Shown: positions 1-7,548 of the stretch, piece after piece | Layout of the letters: the number at the start of each line of letters is the position of its first letter | Position numbering within the stretch: the stretch's first letter is position 1 | DNA from: Rhizobium sp. N324 | GTDB taxonomy: Bacteria; Pseudomonadota; Alphaproteobacteria; Rhizobiales; Rhizobiaceae | Assembly (NCBI RefSeq): GCF_001664485.1 | Contig: NZ_CP013634.1 | Span: 186,001-250,000 of the forward strand | DNA length: 64,000 nt | Direction of reading: 5' to 3' | Notes under the pieces: generated by a model | The model's database searches: none | Seen by the model: the letters and a program-made list of their open reading frames with translations, nothing else | What the model was told of the DNA's origin: nothing | Position numbers and translations under genes: made by a program

Positions 1-264
1 CGCGGAAGCGGAGCGTTCCTCTTTCGAGCGTGCGGCGGATGCGGCGCCGCCTATGCGGCCACCCTTTTCGGAGGATTCATGCGTGTCCTTCTTGCCGCGG
101 CCGGAACCGGATTTGTTGCCGCCGCCGCTTTCCTTGTTCACCGTCGCCCAGGCACGCCGTTCGGCCTCTTTCTCAGAGACGCCGCGATCCTCGTAGCCCT
201 CCTCGATGTGCTCTGCCTTACGCTTCTGCTTGTCGGTATAGTCGGATTTGTCACCTCTCGGCAT
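1..264 (-). CDS. Small hydrophilic Lys/Glu/Gly-rich protein, 3' end cut by window edge
   Basis: The minus strand is open from an ATG at 264 to the window edge with no stop, giving 88 codons. A strong GGAGG lies 5 nt before the ATG. The product begins MPRGDKSDYTDKQKRKAEHI and is highly charged; a Gly/Ser/Lys-rich middle is followed by a GGRIGGAASAARSKEE stretch. The N-terminal pattern (YTDKQKRKAEHIEEGY, then an EAERRAWATVNK segment) resembles small stress-associated or plasmid-stabilisation-annotated proteins common in rhizobia, but I cannot assign a function. The true C-terminus lies outside the window. Overlapping plus-strand frames have no ribosome-binding sites and look like shadows. Confidence 0.7.
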   Translation of the reverse strand, partial: MPRGDKSDYTDKQKRKAEHIEEGYEDRGVSEKEAERRAWATVNKESGGGNKSGSGRGKKDTHESSEKGGRIGGAASAARSKEERSASA

Positions 265-409
265 CGTTGCCTCCTCTGGTGTGCAAAGGGGTCAAACTGG
301 TGCTGAGGCCGAAAGTTCCGGCCACAGGATCACTCACCCGGATTTCGGAACAAAAGCCGCGTTCGCTCCATTCCAGATGGGAAAACCGCCCACAAACAGG
401 AGCCGAGAT

Positions 410-739
410 ATGGAAAACCACATTGTCAAAGCCGATGGAAACGGAGCGATCGACGTCAACGGGCAAGTGTCACCGGTCACCTATACCGTCAGCCTTAAGG
501 AGCACTCCTATAAGGTCGACATCCGCCTGATGGCGCCGCGGGACTGGCTGCTGCAAAGAGGTTTCGAACGGGATGCCGTGCTGGTCAGCCAGAGTGGGGC
601 GCGCATTCCCGTCTATCACGACAGCGGCCGCCTCGATCCCACCGACACGATCTCGATCGAACTGACGGCGCTTGACGACAGCTGCACAAGCGAGGTGGCT
701 CTGATGCGCAAATATCCCGAACTCGACGGCGTTGTTTAG
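410..739 (+). CDS. Hypothetical protein (109 aa)
   Basis: I chose the ATG at 410, which has AGGAG 7 nt upstream; the open frame extends further 5' but without a ribosome-binding site. The protein (MENHIVKADGNGAIDVNGQV...) is soluble, with no signal peptide or membrane segment. It alternates short beta-like stretches (YTVSLKEHSYKVDIRL, ISIELTALDD) and ends in DGVV. I do not recognise a family. It stands alone: the flanking genes are on the other strand, so it is probably monocistronic. Confidence 0.6.
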   Translation: MENHIVKADGNGAIDVNGQVSPVTYTVSLKEHSYKVDIRLMAPRDWLLQRGFERDAVLVSQSGARIPVYHDSGRLDPTDTISIELTALDDSCTSEVALMRKYPELDGVV

Positions 740-760
740 GCCTCTGACCGGCGGCGGTCT

Positions 761-934
761 TTATTTCCGATAGAATTTTTGTGATGCGGCCAAGGCGCGG
801 CCGATAGCGAAGAAGGGCGGCTGCACCGGCGCGCGGGGATCACGGAAAATCAGCCCGACGAGATTGTCGACGACGAGGATGAAGCCGAGCGCGAGGCCGA
901 TGTAAAGCAGTGCGGCGATGACGAGCAGCGACAT
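761..934 (-). CDS. Small single-pass membrane protein (57 aa)
   Basis: Begins MSLLVIAALLYIGLALGFIL, a hydrophobic N-terminal helix of about 25 residues that would serve as an uncleaved anchor. A short basic/proline segment (RDPRAPVQPPFF) and a polar C-terminal tail follow. The start at 934 has AGGG 6-9 nt upstream; an ATG two codons earlier is possible. No family recognised. It probably localises to the inner membrane with the tail in one compartment; topology cannot be decided by eye. Confidence 0.5.
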   Translation of the reverse strand: MSLLVIAALLYIGLALGFILVVDNLVGLIFRDPRAPVQPPFFAIGRALAASQKFYRK

Positions 935-944
935 CTCCATCCCT

Positions 945-1127
945 CTACGCGATCGCGAGCCAAGCACGGCGGCCGGCTGCGGCGAGCGGGACGGAGAGGA
1001 TATCAGTATGAGCGTCGTTCATGGCAATTTCCCCGGTTTCGCCATAAACAGCCAATGTCTGTTGTTGTTCCCGGTTATCGGGTGAGGGTTCAATTTTTTC
1101 AGGAAGCTTCAAAGCGTGCAGCGTCAT
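945..1127 (-). CDS. Doubtful small reading frame (60 aa)
   Basis: A minus-strand frame beginning MTLHALKLPEKIEPSP, with AGAGG 4 nt before the ATG, runs to 945, just upstream of the small membrane protein. A second possible start at 1022 (MNDAHTDILSVPL) has GGGGA 7 nt upstream and would give only 25 residues. There is no recognisable domain. It is listed because the interval 940-1190 would otherwise be empty and both starts have ribosome-binding sites; it may not be translated. Confidence 0.22.
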   Translation of the reverse strand: MTLHALKLPEKIEPSPDNREQQQTLAVYGETGEIAMNDAHTDILSVPLAAAGRRAWLAIA

Positions 1128-1210
1128 CCGGCCTCTGTTCCCCCATGGAAGCCCATCCACCGCAAATTCGATAATGCACAACTAATTCAAGCTTATGACA
1201 AAAAGCATCA

Positions 1211-1237
1211 AAGGGCGCCGCGGCGACGCCCTTTTTT
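1211..1237. terminator. Hairpin with T-tract, probably bidirectional terminator
   Basis: Arms AAGGGCG (1211-1217) and CGCCCTT (1227-1233) flank a 9-nt loop. A run of T residues follows on the plus strand, and an A-rich stretch precedes it (a T-tract on the minus strand). It lies directly downstream of the DUF2934 gene, which reads leftward and ends at 1262. Confidence 0.55.
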
Positions 1238-1261
1238 GATCCAGCTGCTTGATTTCTGTAT

Positions 1262-1516
1262 TCAGAGTGCCGTCTTGCGGCTCGCCGTCCGTTTCGGTGC
1301 CGGGGTCACGACGCCGTTCGTCTTGCTGCCCGCGACGCTGCGCTTGGCCTTTGGCTTGACTTCCTTGCCGTCGGACGAGGCAGCGGAGCCTTCGAGCGCT
1401 TCGCGCTCGTGCCGTGCCTGTTCCCAATGGATGGATTCTCGCCCTGTCGGATAACCCTCTTCTTCCCAGAGGGCGTATGCACGTTTTTTGATCCACTCAT
1501 CCCGAGTTTCTGCCAT
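1262..1516 (-). CDS. DUF2934 domain protein (84 aa)
   Basis: The N-terminal half (DEWIKKRAYALWEEEGYPTG, then RESIHWEQARHE) is the DUF2934 signature: an aromatic/charged helix pair found in many short proteobacterial proteins, especially rhizobial ones. The C-terminal half is a low-complexity Lys/Ala/Thr-rich tail that looks disordered and basic. GGAG lies 7 nt before the ATG at 1516. The molecular function of the family is unknown. A terminator-like hairpin lies about 25 bp past the stop, so the gene appears to be transcribed alone. Confidence 0.75.
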   Translation of the reverse strand: MAETRDEWIKKRAYALWEEEGYPTGRESIHWEQARHEREALEGSAASSDGKEVKPKAKRSVAGSKTNGVVTPAPKRTASRKTAL

Positions 1517-1604
1517 CGCTGATCTCCAGTCACATGATGCCGTCGTTCGAACGCGATACTGCCGGGATGGTTCCAGAGGAGGGGAACTCTTTCAAGAGAA
1601 ATCG

Positions 1605-1636
1605 TGCTGCAACCGCAAATATTTCGCGTTGCAGCA
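1605..1636. terminator. Inverted repeat downstream of the udgX-like gene
   Basis: Perfect 9-bp arms TGCTGCAAC (1605-1613) and GTTGCAGCA (1628-1636) enclose a 14-nt AT-rich loop. It lies about 25 bp past the stop of the leftward uracil-DNA glycosylase gene. There is no strong T-run, so it could be a weak terminator, an mRNA 3' stabiliser or a protein-binding dyad. Confidence 0.35.
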
Positions 1637-1661
1637 TATCAGGGTTGAGATTCGCCATTCA

Positions 1662-2300
1662 TCAAGGCCGAAACTCGGCGGCCTTGTGCAGATCTGAGAC
1701 GAAATCCCGGCGCAGCCTGTGCCGTTCCGCCTCGTCGCGGATGCGCAGGAGATAGGAAGGGTGGATGGTGATCAACACGGGCGGATGGTTCGCCGGATGC
1801 AGGATATGGCCGCGCTCCGGCGTCAGCTTCGCCTTAGGCCCGAGCAGCGCATACAGCGCGCTTGCGCCGAGGCTGACGACGAGTTTCGGCTGCAGAATAT
1901 TCAGCTCCGCGCCGAGCCACCAGGCGCAACGCCGGATTTCGCCGGCATTGGGTTTTGTATGCAGCCGCCGTTTGCCGCGCGGCGTGAATTTGAAGTGCTT
2001 GACGGCATTGGTGACATAACAGCGCCGGCGGTCGAGACCCGCCTCCTCAAGACAGGCATCGAGCAACCGGCCGGCCGGGCCGACAAACGGCCTTCCCGTC
2101 ACGTCCTCCTGATCGCCCGGCTGTTCGCCGACAAGGACGATTTCGGCTGCCCCGGACCCTTCGCCGAAGACGATCTGCGTGGCATTCCTGTAGAGATCAC
2201 AGCGCGTGCAGCCTTCGGCCTGATGCCTGAGTTCGGCGATGCTTTGCGCATCCGCGACTTCGAGCGCCAGGGCGGGGCCGACGCTTGCGGCGATGTTCAT
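1662..2300 (-). CDS. udgX: UdgX-like uracil-DNA glycosylase (family 4-related, Fe-S)
   Basis: 212 aa. Cys31 and Cys34 (CTRC) at the N-terminus plus Cys125, with Cys83 or Cys94, fit the 4Fe-4S cluster of family 4/5 uracil-DNA glycosylases. The active-site motif A is GEQPGDQED (residues 58-66), followed by GRPFVGPAGRLLD. HPSYLLR near the C-terminus is the family motif B. Two features point to the UdgX subgroup: GEQPG rather than GEAPG, and the insert loop GKRRLH (residues 109-114). In mycobacterial UdgX the histidine of this loop becomes covalently joined to the abasic site after uracil release; here it would be His114. Older annotations call such proteins phage SPO1 DNA polymerase-related. The gene appears monocistronic. 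The family call is firm; covalent chemistry is inferred from the loop. Confidence 0.85.
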   Translation of the reverse strand: MNIAASVGPALALEVADAQSIAELRHQAEGCTRCDLYRNATQIVFGEGSGAAEIVLVGEQPGDQEDVTGRPFVGPAGRLLDACLEEAGLDRRRCYVTNAVKHFKFTPRGKRRLHTKPNAGEIRRCAWWLGAELNILQPKLVVSLGASALYALLGPKAKLTPERGHILHPANHPPVLITIHPSYLLRIRDEAERHRLRRDFVSDLHKAAEFRP

Positions 2301-2427
2301 GATGCGATCCTCATCTCCTCTGGATCAATCGTTGCGCGCCGGGATTGTTCCTGCGGACGCGATGGTTGCCGGGACAAAAAAATAATTACGACGAAAAATT
2401 TCGCGTCATGGGAGAGGCAAGGCGCGA

Positions 2428-3927
2428 TTGAACGCCGCCGTTTCCCGGCTATATTTGCCAGCGATGTTCTATCTCCTGTCGACCTACTGGCCGCATATCC
2501 TCTTTGTCGTTTCGATCGCCATGGGGGCCGCGGCGGCGATCCATGCCGCCATGACCAAGGAGGAGGTGCGTGCGGCGATCGGCTGGGTCGGCGTCATCAT
2601 CCTGTCGCCGATCATCGGGGCAGTGCTCTATGCGATTGCCGGCATCAACCGCATCCGCCGCAAATCGCTGAGCATCCGCCGCGACGCGCTGCTGCCGGCG
2701 GCCGAAATCGACGAGTTGGAGACGTTCGACGCCGAGGCCGAGACTGTCATCAGCCAGTTCGGCCGCCGCTTTGCGGCGCTGCAGACGCTCGGCGACCGGG
2801 TGACGCGCAATCCGCTGACCTCGGGCAATACGATCGACGTGCTGGAGACCGGCGACGAGGCCTATGCGGCGATGAAATCGAGCATCGACGAGGCGGCGCG
2901 CAGCATCCTGCTCGAAACCTATATTTTCGATCGCGACGCGATCGGCCTTCGCATCGCCGATGCGCTGATTGCGGCGGCCAAGCGCGGTGTCGAGGTCCGG
3001 GTGCTGATCGACGCGGTCGGCGCGCGTTATTCTGTGCCGAGCATTCTCGGCCATCTGAGAGATGGCGGCGTCACCGTCGCCGTCTTCAACGGCAATGTCA
3101 TCATGGGCTTGCGGCTGCCCTATGCCAATCTGCGCACTCACCGCAAGATCCTGATCGTCGACGGCAAGATCGCGCTGACCGGCGGCATGAACATCCGCGC
3201 GGGCTTCAGCGAGGAGGTGACCGGCGAGAGCTTTGCCCATGATACGCATTTCAGCGTTACCGGCCCTGTTGTTGCCGACCTCTTCGATCTTGCCGCCGAG
3301 GATTGGCGCTTTTCCACGCAGGAGCTGTTGAACGACGAGGCCTGGCGCATCGAGCCGCCGCAGCGCAGCCCCGGCGATCCCATCCTGATGCGCGTCGTCG
3401 CCTCCGGCCCGGACCGCAGCGTCGAGACCAACCACAAGATGCTGATGGGCGCCTTTTCCGTGGCGCGCCAGTCGATCCGTATCATGTCGCCCTATTTCCT
3501 GCCGGACCGCGAACTGATCAGCGCCCTGGTGACGGCGGCGCGGCGCGGCGTCGAAGTCGATATCGTCGTGCCCGCGGTCAACAATCTCGTGCTGGTCGAC
3601 CGGGCGATGACGGCGCAATTCGACCAGATCCTCAAGGGTTATTGCCGCATCTGGCGCGCGACCGGCAGTTTCAGCCACTCCAAGCTTTTGACGATCGACG
3701 GCACCTGGGCCTATGTCGGCTCCTCCAATCTCGACCCACGCTCGCTCAGGCTGAATTTCGAGGTCGATCTCGAAGTGCTGAACGAGGGTTTTGCCGGCGA
3801 GATCGACGAGCATATCGAGGAAACCCTGAAATCGGCAACGCCGGTGACGCTCGACGGCTTACGCGCGCGGCCCTTCCCGGTGCGGCTGCTCGAGAAGGTT
3901 TTGTGGCTCGGTTCGCCCTATCTGTGA
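2428..3927 (+). CDS. cls: Cardiolipin synthase / phospholipase D-family transferase
   Basis: 499 aa from a TTG at 2428 (AGG-rich ribosome-binding region just upstream); an ATG at 2464 would remove 12 residues. Two N-terminal membrane helices (about residues 15-40 and 50-72) are followed by two HKD motifs: HRKILIVDG (His238, Lys240) with downstream GG-N, and HSKLLTIDG (His417, Lys419) with GSSNLDPRS. This is the bacterial cardiolipin synthase layout, condensing two phosphatidylglycerol molecules at the inner membrane. The length matches Cls enzymes (about 480-500 aa). It is followed after 94 bp by an endonuclease/exonuclease/phosphatase protein on the same strand, so the two may be co-transcribed. 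Other PLD-family phosphatidyl transfer reactions are not excluded. Confidence 0.85.
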   Translation: MNAAVSRLYLPAMFYLLSTYWPHILFVVSIAMGAAAAIHAAMTKEEVRAAIGWVGVIILSPIIGAVLYAIAGINRIRRKSLSIRRDALLPAAEIDELETFDAEAETVISQFGRRFAALQTLGDRVTRNPLTSGNTIDVLETGDEAYAAMKSSIDEAARSILLETYIFDRDAIGLRIADALIAAAKRGVEVRVLIDAVGARYSVPSILGHLRDGGVTVAVFNGNVIMGLRLPYANLRTHRKILIVDGKIALTGGMNIRAGFSEEVTGESFAHDTHFSVTGPVVADLFDLAAEDWRFSTQELLNDEAWRIEPPQRSPGDPILMRVVASGPDRSVETNHKMLMGAFSVARQSIRIMSPYFLPDRELISALVTAARRGVEVDIVVPAVNNLVLVDRAMTAQFDQILKGYCRIWRATGSFSHSKLLTIDGTWAYVGSSNLDPRSLRLNFEVDLEVLNEGFAGEIDEHIEETLKSATPVTLDGLRARPFPVRLLEKVLWLGSPYL

Positions 3928-4021
3928 AGGATTATTTTGCCGGCGGACATGGCAAGTTCCGCTGGCCCTCCTATACTGCCGGGAGAAGCCTTTTTGATCA
4001 ACGGAACAGCTGCGCCGTCCG

Positions 4022-4837
4022 ATGCACGCCAGAAAAGTCAATCTTCCCGCCAGCATTCTGGCTTCGATCAGGAGCCGGAAAAAGCGGCTTGATCCCGCCT
4101 ATACCGAGACACGGCCGCGCAGCGCCGGAACGCTGATCGCCTCCTACAACGTGCACAAATGCGTCGGCACTGACCGGCGCTTCGATCCCGAGCGCACCAG
4201 CCGGGTGATCCATGAAATCGGCGCCGACGTCATCGCGCTGCAGGAGGCCGATACGCGCTTCGGCGAGCGCACCGGCATTCTCGATCTCGGCCGGCTGGAG
4301 CGGGAAACCGGGCTGATCCCGGTGCCGGTCGCCGGCATGGCCAAGGCGCATGGCTGGCACGGCAATGTCGTGCTCTTCAAGAAGGGACTGGTGCATGATG
4401 TGCACCAGGTCAAGCTGCCGGGCCTGGAGCCGCGCGGCGCCCTCGTCGCCGAGATCGAGCTCGAACAGGGCGGGGTGCTGCGCATCATCGCCGCGCATTT
4501 CGGCCTGCTGCGCCATAACCGAGCCCAACAGGCCCGCATGCTGGTCGAACTCATCAACGACCGACAGGAGATGCCGACCATCCTGCTCGGCGACCTCAAC
4601 GAATGGCGCCTCGGCGACCGCTCCTCGCTCAACACCTTCCAATCCGCTTTCGGAGAATTGCCGCCCGCCGTCCCCAGCTTCCCCGCCGGCCTGCCGCTTC
4701 TCGCCCTCGACCGCATCATCGCCAACCGCAAGGGGATCATCTCGGAGGTGGAGGCGCATGACACACCGCTCGCCCGCATCGCCTCGGATCATTTGCCGAT
4801 CAAGGCGTTGGTCGATCTGGCAACTGTCGCGGACTGA
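4022..4837 (+). CDS. Endonuclease/exonuclease/phosphatase-family hydrolase
   Basis: 271 aa. The fold signature is visible in order: SYNVHKCVG (about residue 42), an ALQEAD metal-binding glutamate near 73, NVVLFKK, AHFGL, LGDLNEW (catalytic Asp/Asn), and SDHLPI with the catalytic histidine near the C-terminus. These residues define the Mg-dependent EEP superfamily (DNase I, exonuclease III, sphingomyelinases, inositol phosphatases). There is no signal peptide, so a cytoplasmic site is likely. Its position directly after a cardiolipin synthase-like gene suggests a phospholipid or phosphodiester substrate, but that is inference from neighbourhood only. Confidence 0.8.
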   Translation: MHARKVNLPASILASIRSRKKRLDPAYTETRPRSAGTLIASYNVHKCVGTDRRFDPERTSRVIHEIGADVIALQEADTRFGERTGILDLGRLERETGLIPVPVAGMAKAHGWHGNVVLFKKGLVHDVHQVKLPGLEPRGALVAEIELEQGGVLRIIAAHFGLLRHNRAQQARMLVELINDRQEMPTILLGDLNEWRLGDRSSLNTFQSAFGELPPAVPSFPAGLPLLALDRIIANRKGIISEVEAHDTPLARIASDHLPIKALVDLATVAD

Positions 4838-5006
4838 TATCATATGGACGTTGCGAGGGCGCCTATCGTTTTTCCAGACGACAAACATGGACATCGCCCC
4901 GCGCCGGATGGCGCGGGGCGAGAGGAGCGCGAAACGAGCTTCGCCGGTTTGACCCGCGACACGTTGGGGGAAGGGATCAGATCGCCCGGCAAGCTTCCGC
5001 CGCTTG

Positions 5007-5285
5007 TCAGAAAGATGACGAAGAGACCACGCCGATAGTCGGGACGGGTAGTTCCTGCTCCGGCATCTTGTTTCCGTGCTCGACGCCGGCGCTGAGTGCC
5101 TCGCGCACTTCATCCTCTTCCCAGCCCGCCTCGATGGCGGAAGCGACGAGAGTCTCGATTTTCTCGGTTTCCGAGCTGTGCGCAGTCTCATTGAGGTGGC
5201 GTCTGGCGGTATCGAGACACTGACGAAGGTTGGAAGCGCGGCTGGCGTCGTTGCGGTCGTAGCTCGGCGATGCGACGTAGGTCAT
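5007..5285 (-). CDS. Hypothetical protein, helical and acidic (92 aa)
   Basis: The ATG at 5285 has GGGAG 7 nt upstream. The protein (MTYVASPSYDRNDASRASNL...) contains helical segments (LDTARRHLNETAH; ETEKIETLVASAIEAGWEEDEVREALSAG) and ends in a Ser-rich tail. The SAIEAGWEEDEVREAL stretch looks like a small UBA-like or EF-like helical element, but I cannot assign a family. The start overlaps the stop of the preceding gene by an ATGA, so the two are probably translated from one mRNA. Confidence 0.6.
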   Translation of the reverse strand: MTYVASPSYDRNDASRASNLRQCLDTARRHLNETAHSSETEKIETLVASAIEAGWEEDEVREALSAGVEHGNKMPEQELPVPTIGVVSSSSF

Positions 5286-5488
5286 TTGGAAGCTCCCTTG
5301 TTGATCGAGAGGAACACCCGAACGGGGAGCCGGTTCCACCGCGTGCTGCCGTAAGCCACCAGCCTGCATCCGCGGCCTCGGAAATCGTAAAGAATTCGAC
5401 GACCGCGCCGTCCGCGTCGGTCGACGACATTGCGGTGTTTTCCTTTGCGCCCGATCAAGGGGCGTCGGTTCAGGTACTTTGAGGCCAT
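5282..5488 (-). CDS. Arginine-rich small protein (68 aa)
   Basis: The frame from the ATG at 5488 gives MASKYLNRRPLIGRKGKHRN followed by a very basic region (RRGRRGRRILYDFRGRG) and a C-terminus ending SINKGASK. The stop overlaps the start of the next gene in an ATGA arrangement, which is the main support for it being real. The ribosome-binding site is weak, and an in-frame start at 5536 is possible. The charge suggests nucleic-acid binding. No family recognised. Confidence 0.4.
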   Translation of the reverse strand: MASKYLNRRPLIGRKGKHRNVVDRRGRRGRRILYDFRGRGCRLVAYGSTRWNRLPVRVFLSINKGASK

Positions 5489-5555
5489 GGTTGAGTTTAA
5501 AAAGGGATTGTGGAGCCCCGGCCACGAAGCCAACAAACACGACTTGACGTCTTCT

Positions 5556-5578
5556 CATCTTTGAGAAATGCTAAGATG
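5556..5578. promoter_or_regulatory. Dyad upstream of the GntR gene
   Basis: Inverted repeat CATCTT (5556-5561) and AAGATG (5573-5578), 11-nt spacer, about 50 bp upstream of the GntR start codon. A TTGACG at 5544-5549 is a possible -35 element. The position fits an autoregulatory operator of the downstream FadR-subfamily GntR regulator, but the half-site does not match the usual family consensus closely. Confidence 0.3.
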
Positions 5579-5626
5579 TCAGACCAATTTCGAAGCTTGA
5601 CTGCCTGACAAGAAATATTGGGAACC

Positions 5627-6349
5627 ATGAAGGCAAAGCTTAGCGATAGGCCGGTGATCCGGCCGCTTCCCGCCATGGACCGCGCGCGTCAGGTGACCGA
5701 TGCGCTGGCGGACTATGTCGAGGATGCGCGCCTGCAGGCGGGGGACCGGCTGCCGGCGGAGCGGGAGCTGATGGCGGCCCTTGCGGTCGGACGTTCGACC
5801 ATTCGCGAAGCGATCCGTCATTTTCAGGCGCTCGGGGTGATCGAGACGCGCAAGGGCAGCGGCACCTATCTGCTGAAGCCGGTGTCCCGGGCGACGATCC
5901 ATATGCCGCTGTCTTTCGATGCGGCGCATCTGCGCGATGCGCTGCTGCAGACGCTCGAAGTGCGCCGCGGCATCGAATGCGAGGCGGGCATGGTGGCGGC
6001 GCGGCGGCGCACGGCCAAGGATCTCGTCGTCATCGAGGAGAAGTTGAACGAGATGGAGCGGGTGCATCTGGAGAAGGGCACCTCAGGGCCGGAGGATCTG
6101 GCCTTCCATCTCGCCGTTTACGACGCCACCCACAATCCGCTGTTTCGCCAGCTGCTCGAACAGATGCGCGAGACTTTCGAGCGCTTCTGGGAGCATCCCT
6201 TCGACCGGCAGGATTTCGCCCGCCGGTCCTTTCCCTTTCACCGCACCCTTTTCAACGCGATCGCCGCCGGGGACGCCGAGGCGGCGCGGGCGGAAACATT
6301 GAAAATTCTCGACATCGTCGAGGAAGACATCAAGGAAATGTCCAAATGA
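5627..6349 (+). CDS. GntR-family (FadR subfamily) transcriptional regulator
   Basis: 240 aa. The N-terminal winged helix has the GntR pattern GDRLPAERELMAALAVGRST followed by REAIRHFQALGVIETRKGSG. The C-terminal FCD domain (about residues 100-230) carries acidic/His ligand residues (FHLAVYDATHNP; FHRTLFNAI), usually a metal-linked effector site. The ATG at 5627 is preceded by GGGA. The stop overlaps the start of the PLP enzyme gene (ATGA), so the regulator heads an operon with that enzyme and probably the sugar importer downstream. FadR-type regulators usually sense organic acids or sugar derivatives of the pathway they control; the effector here is unknown. Confidence 0.85.
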   Translation: MKAKLSDRPVIRPLPAMDRARQVTDALADYVEDARLQAGDRLPAERELMAALAVGRSTIREAIRHFQALGVIETRKGSGTYLLKPVSRATIHMPLSFDAAHLRDALLQTLEVRRGIECEAGMVAARRRTAKDLVVIEEKLNEMERVHLEKGTSGPEDLAFHLAVYDATHNPLFRQLLEQMRETFERFWEHPFDRQDFARRSFPFHRTLFNAIAAGDAEAARAETLKILDIVEEDIKEMSK

Positions 6350-7518
6350 GCAGCGGTGAAGACCCGTTCGATCTTGCTTCCCTCATCACCGCCCACGACG
6401 ACGGCAACTTCGCCGATGCCGTCGTGCCGCCGATCTTCCAGACCTCGCTTTTCACCTTTTCCGATTATGAGGAGATGATCACCGTCTATCGCGGCGAGAA
6501 GGTGCGGCCGACCTATACGCGCGGCCTGAACCCGACGGTGCGCGCCTTTGAAGAGATGCTCGCCAAGCTCGAAGGTGCCGAGGATGCGCTGGGTTTTGCC
6601 AGCGGCATGGCGGCGATCTCGTCTTCCGTGTTGAGCTTCGTCGAGCCGGGCGACCGCATCGTTGCCGTCAAACACGTCTATCCCGATGCCTTCCGCCTGT
6701 TCGGCACTATCCTGAAGCGGATGAAGATCGAGGTGACCTATGTCGACGGGCGCGACGAAGAGGCGGTTGCCAAAGCGCTGCCCGGCGCCAAGCTGCTCTA
6801 CCTGGAAAGCCCGACGAGCTGGGTGATGGAGGCGCATGATGTCGGCGCGCTCGCCGCTCTCGCCAAGCGCCATGGCGCCATCTCGATGATCGACAACAGC
6901 TGGGCAAGCCCGTTCTTCCAGCGGCCGCTGACACTCGGCGTCGATCTCGTCATCCATTCGGCCTCGAAATATCTCGGCGGCCACAGCGATGTGGTGGCGG
7001 GCATCGTTGCCGGCTCGAAGGAGATGATCGCCCGCATCAAGGCCGAAGCCTATCCCTATCTCGGCGGCAAGCTTTCGCCCTTCGACGCCTGGCTGCTGAT
7101 CCGCGGCCTGCGCACGCTGCCGCTCCGCATGCGGGCGCATGAGACATCGGCGCTTGAGATCGCCAAGCGCCTGCAGCGGCTCGATGTAGTGGAGACGGTC
7201 TGCCATCCCGGCCTCGCCAACCGGCTGCCGGCCGGCCTCAACGGCACCTCGGGCCTCTTTTCCTTCATCTTCCGCGACGGCGTCGATATCCGCGCCTTCG
7301 CCGACCATCTCAAGCTCTTCAAATTGGGTGTAAGCTGGGGTGGCCATGAAAGCCTGATCGTACCGGGCGAGGTGGTGCTGCAGCAGAAGGCACAGCCGAA
7401 TTCCGCGCAAGCCTTCGGCATCCATGCGCGATCCGTACGTCTCCATGTTGGCCTCGAAGGAACCGAGGCGCTGTGGAGAGACATCGAGGAGGCGCTCGCC
7501 GCCGCCTCGCAATCCTGA
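6346..7518 (+). CDS. Cys/Met metabolism PLP-dependent enzyme (cystathionine beta-lyase-like)
   Basis: 390 aa from an ATG overlapping the regulator's stop. Fold-type I gamma-family features: ARG-type entry (YTRGLNPTVRAFEEMLAKLE), GFASGMAAISS (cofactor phosphate contact), SPTSW, DNSWASP (PLP-binding Asp) and the Schiff-base lysine in SASKYLGGHSD (Lys208), with SWGGHESL near the C-terminus. Length matches MetC/MetB/MetZ. MetC-like beta-elimination on a sulfur amino acid is the closest call; gamma-synthase or other C-S chemistry cannot be excluded. The context is unusual: it sits between a GntR regulator and a complete CUT1 sugar importer, not with methionine genes. Confidence 0.8.
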   Translation: MSSGEDPFDLASLITAHDDGNFADAVVPPIFQTSLFTFSDYEEMITVYRGEKVRPTYTRGLNPTVRAFEEMLAKLEGAEDALGFASGMAAISSSVLSFVEPGDRIVAVKHVYPDAFRLFGTILKRMKIEVTYVDGRDEEAVAKALPGAKLLYLESPTSWVMEAHDVGALAALAKRHGAISMIDNSWASPFFQRPLTLGVDLVIHSASKYLGGHSDVVAGIVAGSKEMIARIKAEAYPYLGGKLSPFDAWLLIRGLRTLPLRMRAHETSALEIAKRLQRLDVVETVCHPGLANRLPAGLNGTSGLFSFIFRDGVDIRAFADHLKLFKLGVSWGGHESLIVPGEVVLQQKAQPNSAQAFGIHARSVRLHVGLEGTEALWRDIEEALAAASQS

Positions 7519-7548
7519 AACCTAAGAACCTAAAAGGGGGAACTGAGC

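Noticed and set aside
1..530. Plus-strand frames at 30-530 and 79-306
   Set aside because: Arg/Cys/Ser-rich composition, no ribosome-binding sites, and they oppose the well-supported minus-strand gene at 1-264.
1719..3242. Long plus-strand open frame (507 codons) across the UdgX and PLD genes
   Set aside because: It runs antisense to the UdgX gene and out of frame through the PLD gene, has Arg/Gly-rich shadow composition and no motif. High GC leaves such frames open by chance.
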